From: Ruminococcaceae bacterium UBA1417 | GTDB lineage: Bacteria; Bacillota; Clostridia; Oscillospirales; Acutalibacteraceae | Direction: 5' to 3' | NCBI GenBank assembly: GCA_002305575.1 | Contig: DBPP01000015.1 | Span: 1 to 49,512, forward strand | Length of the DNA stretch: 49,512 nucleotides | Part shown: positions 15,498-24,807 of the stretch, one piece after another | Layout: every line of letters starts with the position of its first letter | Numbering within the stretch: position 1 is the first letter of the stretch | Notes under the pieces: generated by a model | Database searches by the model: none | Told to the model about the DNA's origin: nothing | The model's input: only the letters and a program-made list of their open reading frames with translations | Made by a program: the position numbers and the translations under genes

Positions 15498-17402
15498 ATG
15501 GATAAAAAGCTTCTGGCGGACGGGTTTGTCCGCATTGCGGCAGCCACGCCCCCGGTTCGGGTGGCGGACTGTCCGTATAACACGGAGGAAATATACAGGA
15601 TGATCTGTGCGGCGGAGGAAAACGGCGCGGCGGTCATTGTTTTTCCGGAGCTCTCGGTGACAGGTTACACCTGCGGCGATCTGTTTAAGGATAGAAAGCT
15701 GATGGAAAGCGCGCGGCAAAGCCTTCTGGAGCTGATGGAGAAGACAAAAGCGCTCGATATTCTGTGTGCGGTCGGCATGCCGGTGCCCTCCGGCGGCGCG
15801 CTGTACAACTGTGCGGCCGTATTCTGCCACGGCGAACTGCTGGCTCTGCCCGCAAAGCAAAACATCCCGAATTATTCCGAGTTCTATGAGGCGCGCCATT
15901 TTTCACCCGCGCCGGAAAGCGGCATGCTGCGCTTTGGCGATGCGTGGTACCCCTGCCGCGATGTGCTGGTGGAGCTTACGCCCGACGTCGTCGTCGGCGT
16001 GGAAATCTGCGAGGACGCCTGGGTGGCGGAGCCGCCGAGCGTGCGGCTCGCGCGGGGTGGCGCAACGATTCTGCTGAATCTTTCGTGCAGCGATGAGATC
16101 ATCGGCAAGGCGCAGTACCGGCGCGATATGCTCCGCCTGCACGCGGGCCGTCTGCTCGCGGCTTACGCCTATGCAGACAGTGGATTTGGCGAGAGTACGA
16201 CCGACATGATTTTCGCCGGACACAACCTGATCTGCGAGAACGGCGCGTTGCTCGCGGAAAGCGCGCTCTTTTCCGACGGCATTACATACGGCGACGTCGA
16301 TGTGGAGCGTCTCGTGCAGGAACGCCGCCGCATGAACACGTGGCGTGACGCGCCGGATTGCACGGTGGTGGAGGCCGATATGCGCCTGCCGCAGATCGAA
16401 ACGACGCGTGTGATGAACCCGTATCCGTTCGTGCCGCAGAATGACGCGGATCTTTCGGCCCGGTGTGAAACCATCCTCAAAATGCAGGCGACCGGCCTTG
16501 CAACGCGGCTGCGTCACATCCACGGCAAAACGGCGGTCATCGGCCTGTCCGGCGGGCTGGATTCCACGCTCGCGCTGCTCGTGACCGCGAATGCGTTTGA
16601 CCTGCTCGGCCTGCCGCGCGAGGGTATCCGCGCCGTTTCCATGCCGTGCTTCGGTACGACAAACCGCACAAAGAGCAATGCGCAGTGCCTCGCCGAAGAG
16701 CTTGGCGTGCATTTCGACGAAATTCCGATCCAAAAAGCAGTGGAGCAGCATTTCAGGGATATCGGGCATGATCCCCAGACGCTGGACGTCACGTATGAAA
16801 ACGCACAGGCCCGCGAGCGCACGCAGCTTTTGATGGATATTGCAAACCAGTACGGCGGCATTGTCATCGGCACCGGCGATCTTTCTGAATTGGCGCTCGG
16901 CTGGGCGACGTACAACGGCGACCACATGTCCATGTACGCGGTGAATGCTTCCATCCCGAAAACTCTGGTGCGCCATCTCGTGCGCTTTGCCGCGATGCAG
17001 GGCGGGAACGCGCTGCGCCGCGTGCTGCTCGATATTCTGGACACGCCGGTCAGCCCCGAGCTCCTGCCGCCCAAGGACGGCGAGATCGCGCAGAAGACGG
17101 AGGATCTCGTCGGGCCCTACGAATTGCATGATTACTTTTTGTATTATATGCTGCGCTTTTGCTTTACTCCGCGTAAAATATATGCGATGGCGCTGCGCTC
17201 CTTCGCGGGTCTGTACGACGCGGAGACGATCCGGAAATGGCTGCGCACGTTTTACCGCCGCTTTTTCATGCAGCAGTTTAAGCGTTCCTGCCTGCCGGAT
17301 GGCCCGAAGGTCGGCTCGGTCACGCTTTCGCCGCGCGGCGATTTTCGCATGCCGAGCGATGCGTGCAGTCGAATCTGGATGGAGGAAGTCGAAGCGCTGT
17401 AA
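15498..17402 (+). CDS. nadE: Glutamine-hydrolysing NAD+ synthase
   Basis: Enzyme of 634 aa that makes NAD+ from nicotinic acid adenine dinucleotide using glutamine as nitrogen donor. The N-terminal nitrilase-type glutaminase domain (about 1-270) shows the catalytic triad: E in FPELSVTGY, K in ALPAKQNIPNY, and C in GVEICEDAW. The C-terminal synthetase domain has the ATP pyrophosphatase loop GLSGGLDSTLALLV near residue 350 and the GTGDLSELALGW substrate region. The length is usual for the two-domain form. ATG 15498 follows GGAAAGGAAG. The dehydrogenase gene begins 120 bases after the stop. Confidence 0.96.
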   Translation: MDKKLLADGFVRIAAATPPVRVADCPYNTEEIYRMICAAEENGAAVIVFPELSVTGYTCGDLFKDRKLMESARQSLLELMEKTKALDILCAVGMPVPSGGALYNCAAVFCHGELLALPAKQNIPNYSEFYEARHFSPAPESGMLRFGDAWYPCRDVLVELTPDVVVGVEICEDAWVAEPPSVRLARGGATILLNLSCSDEIIGKAQYRRDMLRLHAGRLLAAYAYADSGFGESTTDMIFAGHNLICENGALLAESALFSDGITYGDVDVERLVQERRRMNTWRDAPDCTVVEADMRLPQIETTRVMNPYPFVPQNDADLSARCETILKMQATGLATRLRHIHGKTAVIGLSGGLDSTLALLVTANAFDLLGLPREGIRAVSMPCFGTTNRTKSNAQCLAEELGVHFDEIPIQKAVEQHFRDIGHDPQTLDVTYENAQARERTQLLMDIANQYGGIVIGTGDLSELALGWATYNGDHMSMYAVNASIPKTLVRHLVRFAAMQGGNALRRVLLDILDTPVSPELLPPKDGEIAQKTEDLVGPYELHDYFLYYMLRFCFTPRKIYAMALRSFAGLYDAETIRKWLRTFYRRFFMQQFKRSCLPDGPKVGSVTLSPRGDFRMPSDACSRIWMEEVEAL

Positions 17403-17522
17403 AGCCGTACCCGGGACTGCGCTTTGGCGGGTTTAAGAAATCTATGCGCCGTGCTTTCATATTTGAAACTGTTTTTTGTTTTCGTGCCTTTTGGCGGGCA
17501 CAGGGGAAAGGAAGTTGTTTTT

Positions 17523-18473
17523 ATGCATGTATTGGTAACTGTTGAAACCAAACCACACCACCGCGCGCTGCTGGAGGCGGCCGCGCCGCAGGCGGAATTT
17601 GTCTATAAGGAGCAGGGCGCCGATCGCGCGGACATCGCTTGGGCGGACGTGCTGCTCGGCAATGTCAGTCCGACGCTTCTGCGCCCAACGGACGCTTTGC
17701 GCTGGATGCAGACGGCGAGCGCCGGCGTGGACGGATACGTCCACGGTTGTTTGCCGGAAAACACGGTGCTGACGAACGCAACAGGCGCATACGGCCTGGC
17801 CATTTCGGAGTATATGGTTGCCGTGTGGCTGATGCTGCTGAAAAAGCTGCATGGCTACCGGGACGCGCAGCCCACCGGCGCGTGGACGGATCTTGGACCG
17901 GTGCGTTCGGCGTGGAATTCCACGGTGCTTGTGCTCGGCCTCGGCGACATCGGCGGCGCGTTTGCAAAGCGCGCCAAATCACTCGGCGCGAAGGTCATCG
18001 GCGTGCGCCGTGCGGGTGTGGATAAGCCCGATTTTGTCGATGAGCTGATCCACACCGACCGGCTGGACGCGTACCTCCCACAGGCGGACTGCGTGGCGAT
18101 TACACTGCCCGGTACGGCGCAGACGCAGGGCATGTTCGATGCCGCCCGCATCGCCAAAATGAAGGATGGTGCGATTTTGCTCAACGTGGGTCGCGGTACA
18201 ATTGTCGATTCCATGGCGCTGTGCGCGGCGCTCGAAAGCGGAAAACTTGCGGGCGCGGGTCTCGACGTCACCGATCCGGAGCCGCTGCCGGCAGATCACC
18301 CGCTTTGGAAGCAGAAGAATGCGATCATTACGCCGCACGTTTCGGGCGGCTTCCACCTTGCGGAGACGCATGAGCGGATCATCCGCATTATGGCGGAAAA
18401 CCTCGCGGCGTTCTGTGCCGGCAAACCGCTTCGAAATGTGGTGGATTTTGAAACCGGTTACCGGAAACTGTGA
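17523..18473 (+). CDS. D-isomer-specific 2-hydroxyacid dehydrogenase
   Basis: NAD(P)H-dependent oxidoreductase of 316 aa. The nucleotide-binding loop is LGLGDIGGAFAKRAKSLG near residue 138, followed by VRR, which suggests a preference for NADP. Catalytic residues are in the usual blocks: R in LNVGRGTIVD, E in GLDVTDPEPLP and H in ITPHVSGGFH. This is the short type related to phosphoglycerate-dehydrogenase-like proteins of unknown substrate. GGAAAGGAAG precedes ATG 17523 by eight bases. A gap of 32 bases leads to the cysteine desulfurase gene, suggesting co-transcription. Its physiological substrate cannot be told. Confidence 0.9.
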   Translation: MHVLVTVETKPHHRALLEAAAPQAEFVYKEQGADRADIAWADVLLGNVSPTLLRPTDALRWMQTASAGVDGYVHGCLPENTVLTNATGAYGLAISEYMVAVWLMLLKKLHGYRDAQPTGAWTDLGPVRSAWNSTVLVLGLGDIGGAFAKRAKSLGAKVIGVRRAGVDKPDFVDELIHTDRLDAYLPQADCVAITLPGTAQTQGMFDAARIAKMKDGAILLNVGRGTIVDSMALCAALESGKLAGAGLDVTDPEPLPADHPLWKQKNAIITPHVSGGFHLAETHERIIRIMAENLAAFCAGKPLRNVVDFETGYRKL

Positions 18474-18505
18474 CGGCGGGCAAAAATCAAACGGTCAGGA
18501 AGAGT

Positions 18506-19642
18506 ATGATGCAGGAAATTTATCTCGACAACAGCGCGACGACGCGGGTCTCGAAGGCCGCGGCAGAAAAGGCGCTTTATATGATGACGCGGTGCTACGG
18601 CAACCCCTCCTCGCTGCACAGTCTCGGCTTTGCGGCGGAAAAGGAGATGTCGGCGGCGCGCGCGGCCATTGCGGAAAGGCTTTCCGCCCAGCCGAATGAA
18701 ATTTATTTCACTTCGGGCGGCACGGAAAGCGACAACATCGCGATTCTCGGCGCGGCACACGCGAAGAAGCGCGCCGGCCGCCGCATTGTGACGACGGCGA
18801 TCGAGCACCCGGCGGTGCTCCGCACGATGGAACAGCTTGAAAAAGAGGGCTTTGCCGTCGAGTACGTCGCGCCGGAGATGGACGGCAACATTCCGGTGGA
18901 GAAATTTGAGCAGGCCATCGACGCGAATACAATTCTCGTCAGCGTGATGGCGGTCAACAACGAGACGGGCGCCGTGCTGCCGCTCCGGGAAATTGCGGGG
19001 GTGATCCGTCGGAAAAAAGCGCCGGCGCTGTTTCACACCGACGCGGTGCAGGCGTTCTGCAAGCAGCCGCTTGCGATGAAGCGCCTCGGGTTGGATCTGG
19101 TTACGGTTTCCGGCCATAAGGTGCACGCGCCGAAGGGCGTGGGCGCGCTGGCGGTGCGCAACGGCGTGCATATCCTGCCGCACAGCTACGGCGGCGGACA
19201 GGAGAAAAACTTGCGCCCCGGCACGGAAGGGGTGCCGCAGATCTGCGCGTTCGGCGCGGCGGTGTGTGAGATGCCGCCTGAACGCGAGGCCGAAGCGGCG
19301 GTACGTGCGGTGCGCGACCATCTGCTCGAGCGGCTCGAAGCGTTGGACGGCGTCGTGATCAACTCGCCGGCGGACGCCTCGCCGTACATCGTCAATCTTT
19401 CGGCGGGCCGCGTGCGCGCTGAAACCATGCTGCATTTTCTGGCAAGCCGGAACATTTTTGTGTCAAGCGGCTCAGCCTGCGGCAAGGCGAAGCCGAGCCA
19501 CGTGCTGGAGGCGATGCGCCTGCCGCAAGCGCGCATTGAAACCGCGCTGCGCGTGAGTCTGTGTGCCGAAAATACAAAAGAGGAAATCGACGCGTTTGCC
19601 GACGCTTTGCAGGCCGGCCTGCAAACGCTGTCGCACACATAA
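18506..19642 (+). CDS. Cysteine desulfurase (NifS/IscS-type, ThiI partner)
   Basis: PLP enzyme of 378 aa that takes sulfur from cysteine as a protein persulfide. It starts with the family YLDNSATTRVS. The PLP lysine is in VSGHKVHAPKGVG (about residue 200) and the active cysteine in VSSGSACGK (about 325), the long-loop form. The next gene is thiI, so the persulfide most likely feeds 4-thiouridine formation in tRNA, as in other Firmicutes that carry this pair. Start: ATG 18506 or ATG 18509, both after AGGA at 18497-18500; the choice changes only one residue. Confidence 0.93.
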   Translation: MMQEIYLDNSATTRVSKAAAEKALYMMTRCYGNPSSLHSLGFAAEKEMSAARAAIAERLSAQPNEIYFTSGGTESDNIAILGAAHAKKRAGRRIVTTAIEHPAVLRTMEQLEKEGFAVEYVAPEMDGNIPVEKFEQAIDANTILVSVMAVNNETGAVLPLREIAGVIRRKKAPALFHTDAVQAFCKQPLAMKRLGLDLVTVSGHKVHAPKGVGALAVRNGVHILPHSYGGGQEKNLRPGTEGVPQICAFGAAVCEMPPEREAEAAVRAVRDHLLERLEALDGVVINSPADASPYIVNLSAGRVRAETMLHFLASRNIFVSSGSACGKAKPSHVLEAMRLPQARIETALRVSLCAENTKEEIDAFADALQAGLQTLSHT

Positions 19643-19704
19643 CGCCGCGCGCCCGGCAGGGACCGCCGCGGCTTTCCACAAACGAAGAAATGGTGGTTGA
19701 AACT

Positions 19705-20871
19705 ATGCAGGAAGTGATTCTGGTCAAACTCGGCGAAATTGTCCTCAAAGGGCTGAATCGCCGCGTTTTTGAAGACCGGCTTTTGAAAAATATCCGTCGG
19801 CGCATCCAGCGCGCCGGCAATTTCGACGTCTATTCCATGCAGTCGACGATCTACATCGTGCCGAAGGACGAGGACGCGGACATCGACGAGGCGGAAGAAC
19901 GCGTCGCGAAGGTATTCGGCGTCATCGGCTATACGCGCGCGTGCGTCTGCCCGAAGGAAATGGACGCCATTTTGAAGACGGCGCCGCAGTATCTTGAGGA
20001 CACGCTCGCCGACGTGAAAACCTTCAAGGTTGAGTCCAAGCGCGCCGACAAAAAGTTCCCACTCGATTCCATGCAGATTTCCCGCGAGGTGGGCGGTGCG
20101 CTGCTGCGCGCCAACCGGCATCTCTCGGTCGATGTGCACAACCCGGATCTCGTCGTGCGCGTGGAGATCCGCGAAAAAGGCGCGTACATCCACGGGGAGA
20201 CGAAGCCCGGCGCGGGCGGTATTCCGGTCGGCACCGGCGGCCGCGCGGCGGTACTTATCAGCGGCGGCCTCGACAGCCCGGTTGCAGCGTGGATGATGGC
20301 GAAGCGCGGTGTCGAGCTGACGGCCATCCACTTTGCAAGCCCGCCGTACACGAGCGAGCGCGCGCATGAAAAGGTCGTATCGTTGCTCAAAAAGGTCGGC
20401 GAATATGCGGGCCGTATCGAAATGATTACGGTGCCGTTTACGAAAATTCAGGAGGAAATCCGCGACCATTGTCCCGAGGAGCTGGCGACGGTGCTCCTGC
20501 GGCGCTTCATGATGCGCGCGGCCGAGCGGATTGCACGCGAGAAGGAATGCGGCGCGTTGATCACCGGCGAAAGTCTCGGTCAGGTTGCGAGCCAGACGAT
20601 TCAGGCGATCGCCTGTACGGACGCCGTGGCCAATATGCCGGTGTTCCGCCCGCTGATCGGCAGCGACAAAGCGGAAATCGTCGCACTGGCACACCGCATC
20701 GATACGTACGACATTTCGATTGAGCCGTACGAGGACTGCTGCACGGTGTTTACACCGCGTCATCCGCGTACACGTCCGACGCTGCATCTCGTGGAAGCGG
20801 CGGAAAAAAATCTCGATGTGGAGGCGCTGCTCGCGGACTGCCTTGCGCAGGTTGAGACGCGCCACCTGTAA
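19705..20871 (+). CDS. thiI: tRNA 4-thiouridine synthase ThiI (no rhodanese domain)
   Basis: Enzyme of 388 aa that activates U8 of tRNA with ATP and inserts sulfur, and can also serve thiamine thiazole synthesis. It has the ferredoxin-like N-terminus, a THUMP RNA-binding domain (about 60-165), and the ATP pyrophosphatase loop LISGGLDSPVAAWMM near residue 180. The C-terminal EPYEDCCTVFTPRHP motif is typical. The rhodanese domain of the enterobacterial enzyme is absent, as usual in Gram-positives where a dedicated desulfurase (the gene upstream) supplies sulfur. ATG 19705 is preferred because family members start with the EVILVKLGEI strand; ATG 19690 is an alternative five codons earlier. cinA follows after 22 bases. 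Confidence 0.95.
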   Translation: MQEVILVKLGEIVLKGLNRRVFEDRLLKNIRRRIQRAGNFDVYSMQSTIYIVPKDEDADIDEAEERVAKVFGVIGYTRACVCPKEMDAILKTAPQYLEDTLADVKTFKVESKRADKKFPLDSMQISREVGGALLRANRHLSVDVHNPDLVVRVEIREKGAYIHGETKPGAGGIPVGTGGRAAVLISGGLDSPVAAWMMAKRGVELTAIHFASPPYTSERAHEKVVSLLKKVGEYAGRIEMITVPFTKIQEEIRDHCPEELATVLLRRFMMRAAERIAREKECGALITGESLGQVASQTIQAIACTDAVANMPVFRPLIGSDKAEIVALAHRIDTYDISIEPYEDCCTVFTPRHPRTRPTLHLVEAAEKNLDVEALLADCLAQVETRHL

Positions 20872-20893
20872 TCCCAAAGGAGAAGTGAAAGCC

Positions 20894-22147
20894 ATGCAGG
20901 CAGAAGTTCTTTCGGTCGGCACCGAGCTGCTGCTCGGGCAGACGGTCAATACCGATACGACGATTGTGGCGAAGGCGCTTTCGATGCTCGGCATCGATCT
21001 GCTGTATGCGGCCGTCGTCGGCGACAATGTAAAACGGCTGGAAAAAGCCGTGTATGATGCGCTGGACCGCAGCGATATCCTGATTACGACGGGCGGCCTT
21101 GGGCCAACCGGCGATGACCTGACGAAGGAGACCGTCGCGGCGGCAGCGGGCAAAAAGCTCGTGCTGCACGAGCCGAGTTACCGGCGGCTGATGGAGTATT
21201 TCGCGCGGGGTGGCCTGAGTGAAAATCAGGTGAAACAGGCGATGCTGCCCGAAGGGTGCACCGTGTTGCAAAACGATAATGGTACAGCGCCGGGCTGCGC
21301 GTTTCAGACGGCGGCGGGGAAAATTGTCCTCATGCTGCCCGGACCGCCCTCGGAACTGGAGCCAATGCTCAGAAATTACGCCGTGCCGTATCTTGCGCAG
21401 TTTCAAAACGCGGTGATCGCTTCGCACAGCGTGCATGTGTATGGGCGCGGCGAAGCGGCTGTGGCGGAGAGAATCGCCGACCTTACGGAAAACAGCAACC
21501 CGACTGCCGCACCGTATGCCAAGGAAGGCGAGATGTTCGTCCGTGTCACAGCAAAGGCGGCTACACAGCGGGAGGCCGATGCGCTCTGCGCGCCGGTCAT
21601 CGAGGAAATCCGCCGCCGCGTCGGGAACTTTGTCTACGGCATTGATGTGGACACGCTCGAGGAGCTCGTGGTGGATAAGCTCCGTGCGGCCGGCAAAACG
21701 CTTGCGACGGCGGAATCCTGTACCGGCGGCCTGCTCGCGAAGCGCATCACGGACGTTCCCGGCTCGTCGGATGTTTTTGAAATGGGCTGCGTCACCTACG
21801 CGAACCGCGTGAAGGAGAAACTGCTCGGCGTGCCGCATGAGACGCTCGAAGCGTACGGCGCAGTGAGCGAGCAGACGGCCCGTGCGATGGCCGAAGGCAT
21901 TGTGCGCGCGAGCGGCGCGGACATCGGCGTCGGCATCACCGGCATTGCAGGGCCGGGCGGCGGCACGGCAGAAAAGCCGGTCGGCCTTGTCTATATTGCG
22001 CTCAGCGACGGGAAAAACACGTGGGTCGCGAAACGCCAGCCGGCGGGCCGCATGAAATCGCGTGCGTGGCACCGCCATTGCGCGGCCTCCAAGGCGCTCG
22101 ATATGGTGCGCCGGTATCTGACCGGTTTGCCGGTCGATGAAGACTGA
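20894..22147 (+). CDS. cinA: CinA-family NMN deamidase / competence-damage protein
   Basis: Protein of 417 aa with two domains. The N-terminal molybdopterin-binding-like domain (1 to about 170) shows SVGTELLLGQTVNTD and TTGGLGPTGDDLTKE, linked in the family to ADP-ribose pyrophosphatase activity. The C-terminal CinA domain (about 255-415) has TAESCTGGLLAKRITDVPGSS and GITGIAGPGGG, linked to nicotinamide mononucleotide deamidase activity. This fits the NAD theme of nadE upstream, though the two are not adjacent. AAAGGAG lies about 10 bases before ATG 20894. The sortase gene starts 35 bases after the stop. recA, often next to cinA, is not in this window. Confidence 0.94.
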   Translation: MQAEVLSVGTELLLGQTVNTDTTIVAKALSMLGIDLLYAAVVGDNVKRLEKAVYDALDRSDILITTGGLGPTGDDLTKETVAAAAGKKLVLHEPSYRRLMEYFARGGLSENQVKQAMLPEGCTVLQNDNGTAPGCAFQTAAGKIVLMLPGPPSELEPMLRNYAVPYLAQFQNAVIASHSVHVYGRGEAAVAERIADLTENSNPTAAPYAKEGEMFVRVTAKAATQREADALCAPVIEEIRRRVGNFVYGIDVDTLEELVVDKLRAAGKTLATAESCTGGLLAKRITDVPGSSDVFEMGCVTYANRVKEKLLGVPHETLEAYGAVSEQTARAMAEGIVRASGADIGVGITGIAGPGGGTAEKPVGLVYIALSDGKNTWVAKRQPAGRMKSRAWHRHCAASKALDMVRRYLTGLPVDED

Positions 22148-22182
22148 CCTGCTCCGACGGGCGGAAAGGAAGGGGAAAGCGA

Positions 22183-23217
22183 ATGAAACGGAATGCAAAG
22201 AAACAGATGCCGCAGCCACAGCAGCGGGTACAGGTGATCGAAGATGCGCCGGCGCCAGCGGCAAAAAAAGTGAGCAGTGTTTGGCTGACCGTCCTGATCA
22301 TTATTTTTGCGGCCGTTTTCCTCGTTTCGGCCGGTGTGCTGATCTGGGAGATGGTGATCAACCCGTTTGTGACGGATCAGAATACGGAACAAATTCAGGA
22401 GGTATTCGTAGAAGCGGGCGGCGTTGCGGGAACGCCGGTGGAAGAGGACGAGACGCCGGACGAAGCGTACGACCGCCGCGTGGAGGCCATCCAGAAGCTG
22501 CAGGCTATTAACCCGGATATTTCGGGCTGGCTGCGCATCGACAATACCAACATCAACCAGCCGGTGCTTTCGCCGCCGGCCGATGACCCGGAGTATTATC
22601 TCTACCGCAACTACAAAAAAGAGGACACGAAGTATGGCAGCATTTTCCTCGATGTGATTTCGCCGGTGGATGCAGATAACCAGCTTATACACGGCCACAG
22701 CATGCAGGATGGACGTATGTTCTGGAGCCTCATCAGTTTCGGTAATCCGGAGGTGGTCAAGCAATCCCCGGTGATTCAGTACGACACGGATGTGGAGGCC
22801 GGAGATTGGAAGATTATTTCCGTTTTTAAGACCAATACGCTGTCCTCCTAGGGCGAGCTGTTCAACTATTTGCAGGCCGATTTTTCCTCACCGGAGGAAA
22901 AGATGCAGTTCTATTATGACGTCATGAAGCGCAGTATGGTGGATACCGGCGTCGATCTGAACGAGAACGACCGCACGATCATGCTTTCCACATGCTCGTA
23001 TGAGTACGACAATTTCCGTACCGTTGTGGTGGCCCGTAAGGTGCGCGAAGGGGAAGACCCGAGCGTCGATACCGACAAAATTCAGGCGAGTGAAAATCCG
23101 CTGTTCCCGGACGTCTGGTACGCTTCCGGCAGCGCGCCGGACTATTGGCCCGAAAAGTTTGAGGACGCGCTTAAGGCCGGCATGATCGACTGGTATACGG
23201 GCGAATTGTATTCATGA
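22183..23217 (+). pseudogene. Class B sortase gene interrupted by an in-frame amber codon
   Basis: A complete class B sortase of 344 codons is readable if the TAG at 22849-22851 (codon 223) is ignored; the frame is the same on both sides. One N-terminal membrane helix (about 33-58), then the sortase barrel starting with ISGWLRIDNTNINQPVL. The catalytic histidine is H172 in IHGHSMQD, before the stop; the catalytic cysteine (C271 in MLSTCSYEYD) and the arginine region RTVVVAR lie after it. A truncated 222-residue protein would therefore be inactive. Relatives usually have a residue such as Q at the interrupted site (FKTNTLSS-x-GELFNY), one base (CAG to TAG) away. It may be a nonsense mutation, a sequencing error or suppression. 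GGAAAGGAAGGGGAAAGCGA precedes ATG 22183. A terminator follows. Confidence 0.85.
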
Positions 23218-23229
23218 TTTGCATAGGAG

Positions 23230-23258
23230 ACAGCCATCCCGTTGGATGGCTGTTTTTT
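23230..23258 (+). terminator. Terminator after the sortase gene
   Basis: ACAGCCATCC (23230-23239), a CGTT loop and GGATGGCTGT (23244-23253) form a perfect 10-bp hairpin followed by a run of T to 23258. Confidence 0.93.
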
Positions 23259-23289
23259 GTGCAAAAAACAATCTTTTCAAATTGAAATA

Positions 23290-23318
23290 TTGACGAATTT
23301 GTTAAAATAGTATATTAT
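23290..23318 (+). promoter_or_regulatory. Promoter of the solute-binding lipoprotein gene
   Basis: TTGACG (23290-23295) and TATTAT (23313-23318) are 17 bases apart in an AT-rich patch, leaving an untranslated leader of roughly 105 bases. Confidence 0.72.
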
Positions 23319-23434
23319 AAAATACAGAAAATCAAAAAGCTATGGATCGACATACCAGCACAAAACCATGAGATTCCCCGACTCCGCAAATTCAGAGTAC
23401 ACGACAGCTGCTGTTCGGATGGGAGGTCTTTGAA

Positions 23435-24715
23435 ATGAAAAAAGGAATCACGCTGGGTCTGTTGTTTTTCACCGCCTTGCTTTTGACGGGCTGCAAAGAT
23501 GCCGGGCCGCTGACGGTTCTCGTCGATATCCAGACAGAGATGGGCGTTTCCGAACGGAACGTGCTGGCCGCGACGAACGAGATCCAGCAGGCGCTGGCGG
23601 AGCGCGGCGGGCCGGAGGACGTCGAGTTCATCTCCCTGCCGCCGAGCGGTTCGGAGCGTGCAATTGAACTGGAGCGGCTGCGCACCGAAATCATGTCGGG
23701 CGAAGGGCCGGACGTCTTTGTGGTCAACCTGAACCGGCTCGGGGAAAAGCTGTTCCCGATTGTCGAAAGGGAGATGGAGCAGGGGCTGTTTTTGACGCTC
23801 GACCCGTACATGGCGGACGCACAGTACATGGACTGGGATGCCCTGACGCCCGTGGTGATGCAGGCGGGCCGGACGGCCGAGGGACAGCAGCTTCTGCCGA
23901 TGACGTACACCTTCCCGGTGACGTATTATGACGATGCGGCCGTGCATGACACGCCGTCCGCCGCGCTGACGTGGTCGGCTATGCTGGACGAAGACGGTGT
24001 TTTGCGCAATGCGGCGTCCCCGATATATCTGGCGGACGGGTTTTCCATTTCCTCGCCGTTTGGCGGGATCCTGGGTGCATTCGGGAAACTGGCGGATTAT
24101 GCAGACGGGACGCTGTGCTTTACCGAGGAGACGCTGCAGCAGCGGCTGGAGGAGGCTGTCGCGCTGCAGCAGCAGACGCAAACGGGCGCGTTTGCGGATC
24201 TGCCTTTGCACCACAAGGGCAGCATGAGCGTGGGCTATGACGACTTGTGGGGAAAGATGATCACGGGCAGCCTGTCGCAAGCGTCCGAGGTGGAAATGGT
24301 GCCGCAGTACAACGACGCGGGTGGTGTGACGGCGGTTGTGACGAGCTTTGTCGGAATCAACCGCAATACGGACCGGCCGGAGGACGCTTTTTTTCTGGCC
24401 GATTACCTGATGAGCAGCGAGGCGCAGCAAAACCTGAAACTGTATGAAGCGCTGTTCCTGAGCGCGTCGGTGCCGACGCATGAGGCGCTGCTGCAGCAAG
24501 CGTATCCGGTGGACGGCTGGTCGATGTCTAAGAACAATTATGCCGAGTTCTGCGCAGCGCGCGATGTCATCACACAGGCGCGGATTTACAGCGAGCTGGA
24601 CGGCAATTTACAGAAGCTGTTTTATGCGTGGTACACAGCGGAGGTCGAGGGGCAGGACGGCGCAGACCTTGTGGCGCAGACGTACCGGTCCATGACGCTG
24701 CAATTGCAGGAATAA
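23435..24715 (+). CDS. Extracellular solute-binding lipoprotein (ABC importer type)
   Basis: Lipoprotein of 426 aa. A signal peptide ends in LLLTGCKD with the lipobox cysteine at residue 20. The rest is a family 1 (sugar/maltose-type) binding protein: a strand pattern leading to EGPDVFVVNLNRLGEKLFP near residue 90, DPYMADAQYMDWDALTP, an aromatic-rich MTYTFPVTYYDDAAV segment and the later DYLMSSEAQQNL helix. No permease or ATPase genes lie nearby, so it is an orphan, perhaps sharing a transporter encoded elsewhere. GGGAGG precedes ATG 23435. A promoter and terminator frame it as a single-gene unit. The ligand cannot be told. Confidence 0.85.
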   Translation: MKKGITLGLLFFTALLLTGCKDAGPLTVLVDIQTEMGVSERNVLAATNEIQQALAERGGPEDVEFISLPPSGSERAIELERLRTEIMSGEGPDVFVVNLNRLGEKLFPIVEREMEQGLFLTLDPYMADAQYMDWDALTPVVMQAGRTAEGQQLLPMTYTFPVTYYDDAAVHDTPSAALTWSAMLDEDGVLRNAASPIYLADGFSISSPFGGILGAFGKLADYADGTLCFTEETLQQRLEEAVALQQQTQTGAFADLPLHHKGSMSVGYDDLWGKMITGSLSQASEVEMVPQYNDAGGVTAVVTSFVGINRNTDRPEDAFFLADYLMSSEAQQNLKLYEALFLSASVPTHEALLQQAYPVDGWSMSKNNYAEFCAARDVITQARIYSELDGNLQKLFYAWYTAEVEGQDGADLVAQTYRSMTLQLQE

Positions 24716-24726
24716 AACAAAAGAAA

Positions 24727-24766
24727 GGCCGCGTCCGAAAGCGAAAAACTTCGGACGCGGCCATCT
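24727..24766. terminator. Hairpin between convergent genes
   Basis: GGCCGCGTCCGAA (24727-24739) pairs perfectly with TTCGGACGCGGCC (24750-24762) around a 10-base loop. ATCTT follows on the plus strand and TTTCTTTTGTTTT on the minus strand, so it can serve both genes. Confidence 0.85.
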
Positions 24767-24770
24767 TAAT

Positions 24771-24800
24771 ATATGTACAAAAGATATATGTACAAAAGAT
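24771..24800. repeat. Perfect 15-bp tandem duplication
   Basis: ATATGTACAAAAGAT at 24771-24785 is repeated immediately at 24786-24800, between the terminator hairpin and the end of the minus-strand HAD gene. Confidence 0.9.
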
Positions 24801-24807
24801 GCGGCGT

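Noticed and set aside
19186..21153. Minus-strand open frame of 655 codons over the cysteine desulfurase and thiI genes
   Set aside because: No family sequence, no ribosome site, and both plus-strand genes are unmistakable.
22849..22851. Selenocysteine or pyrrolysine at the sortase amber codon
   Set aside because: Selenocysteine uses TGA, and no pyrrolysine genes or downstream insertion structure are visible; a CAG-to-TAG change explains it more simply.
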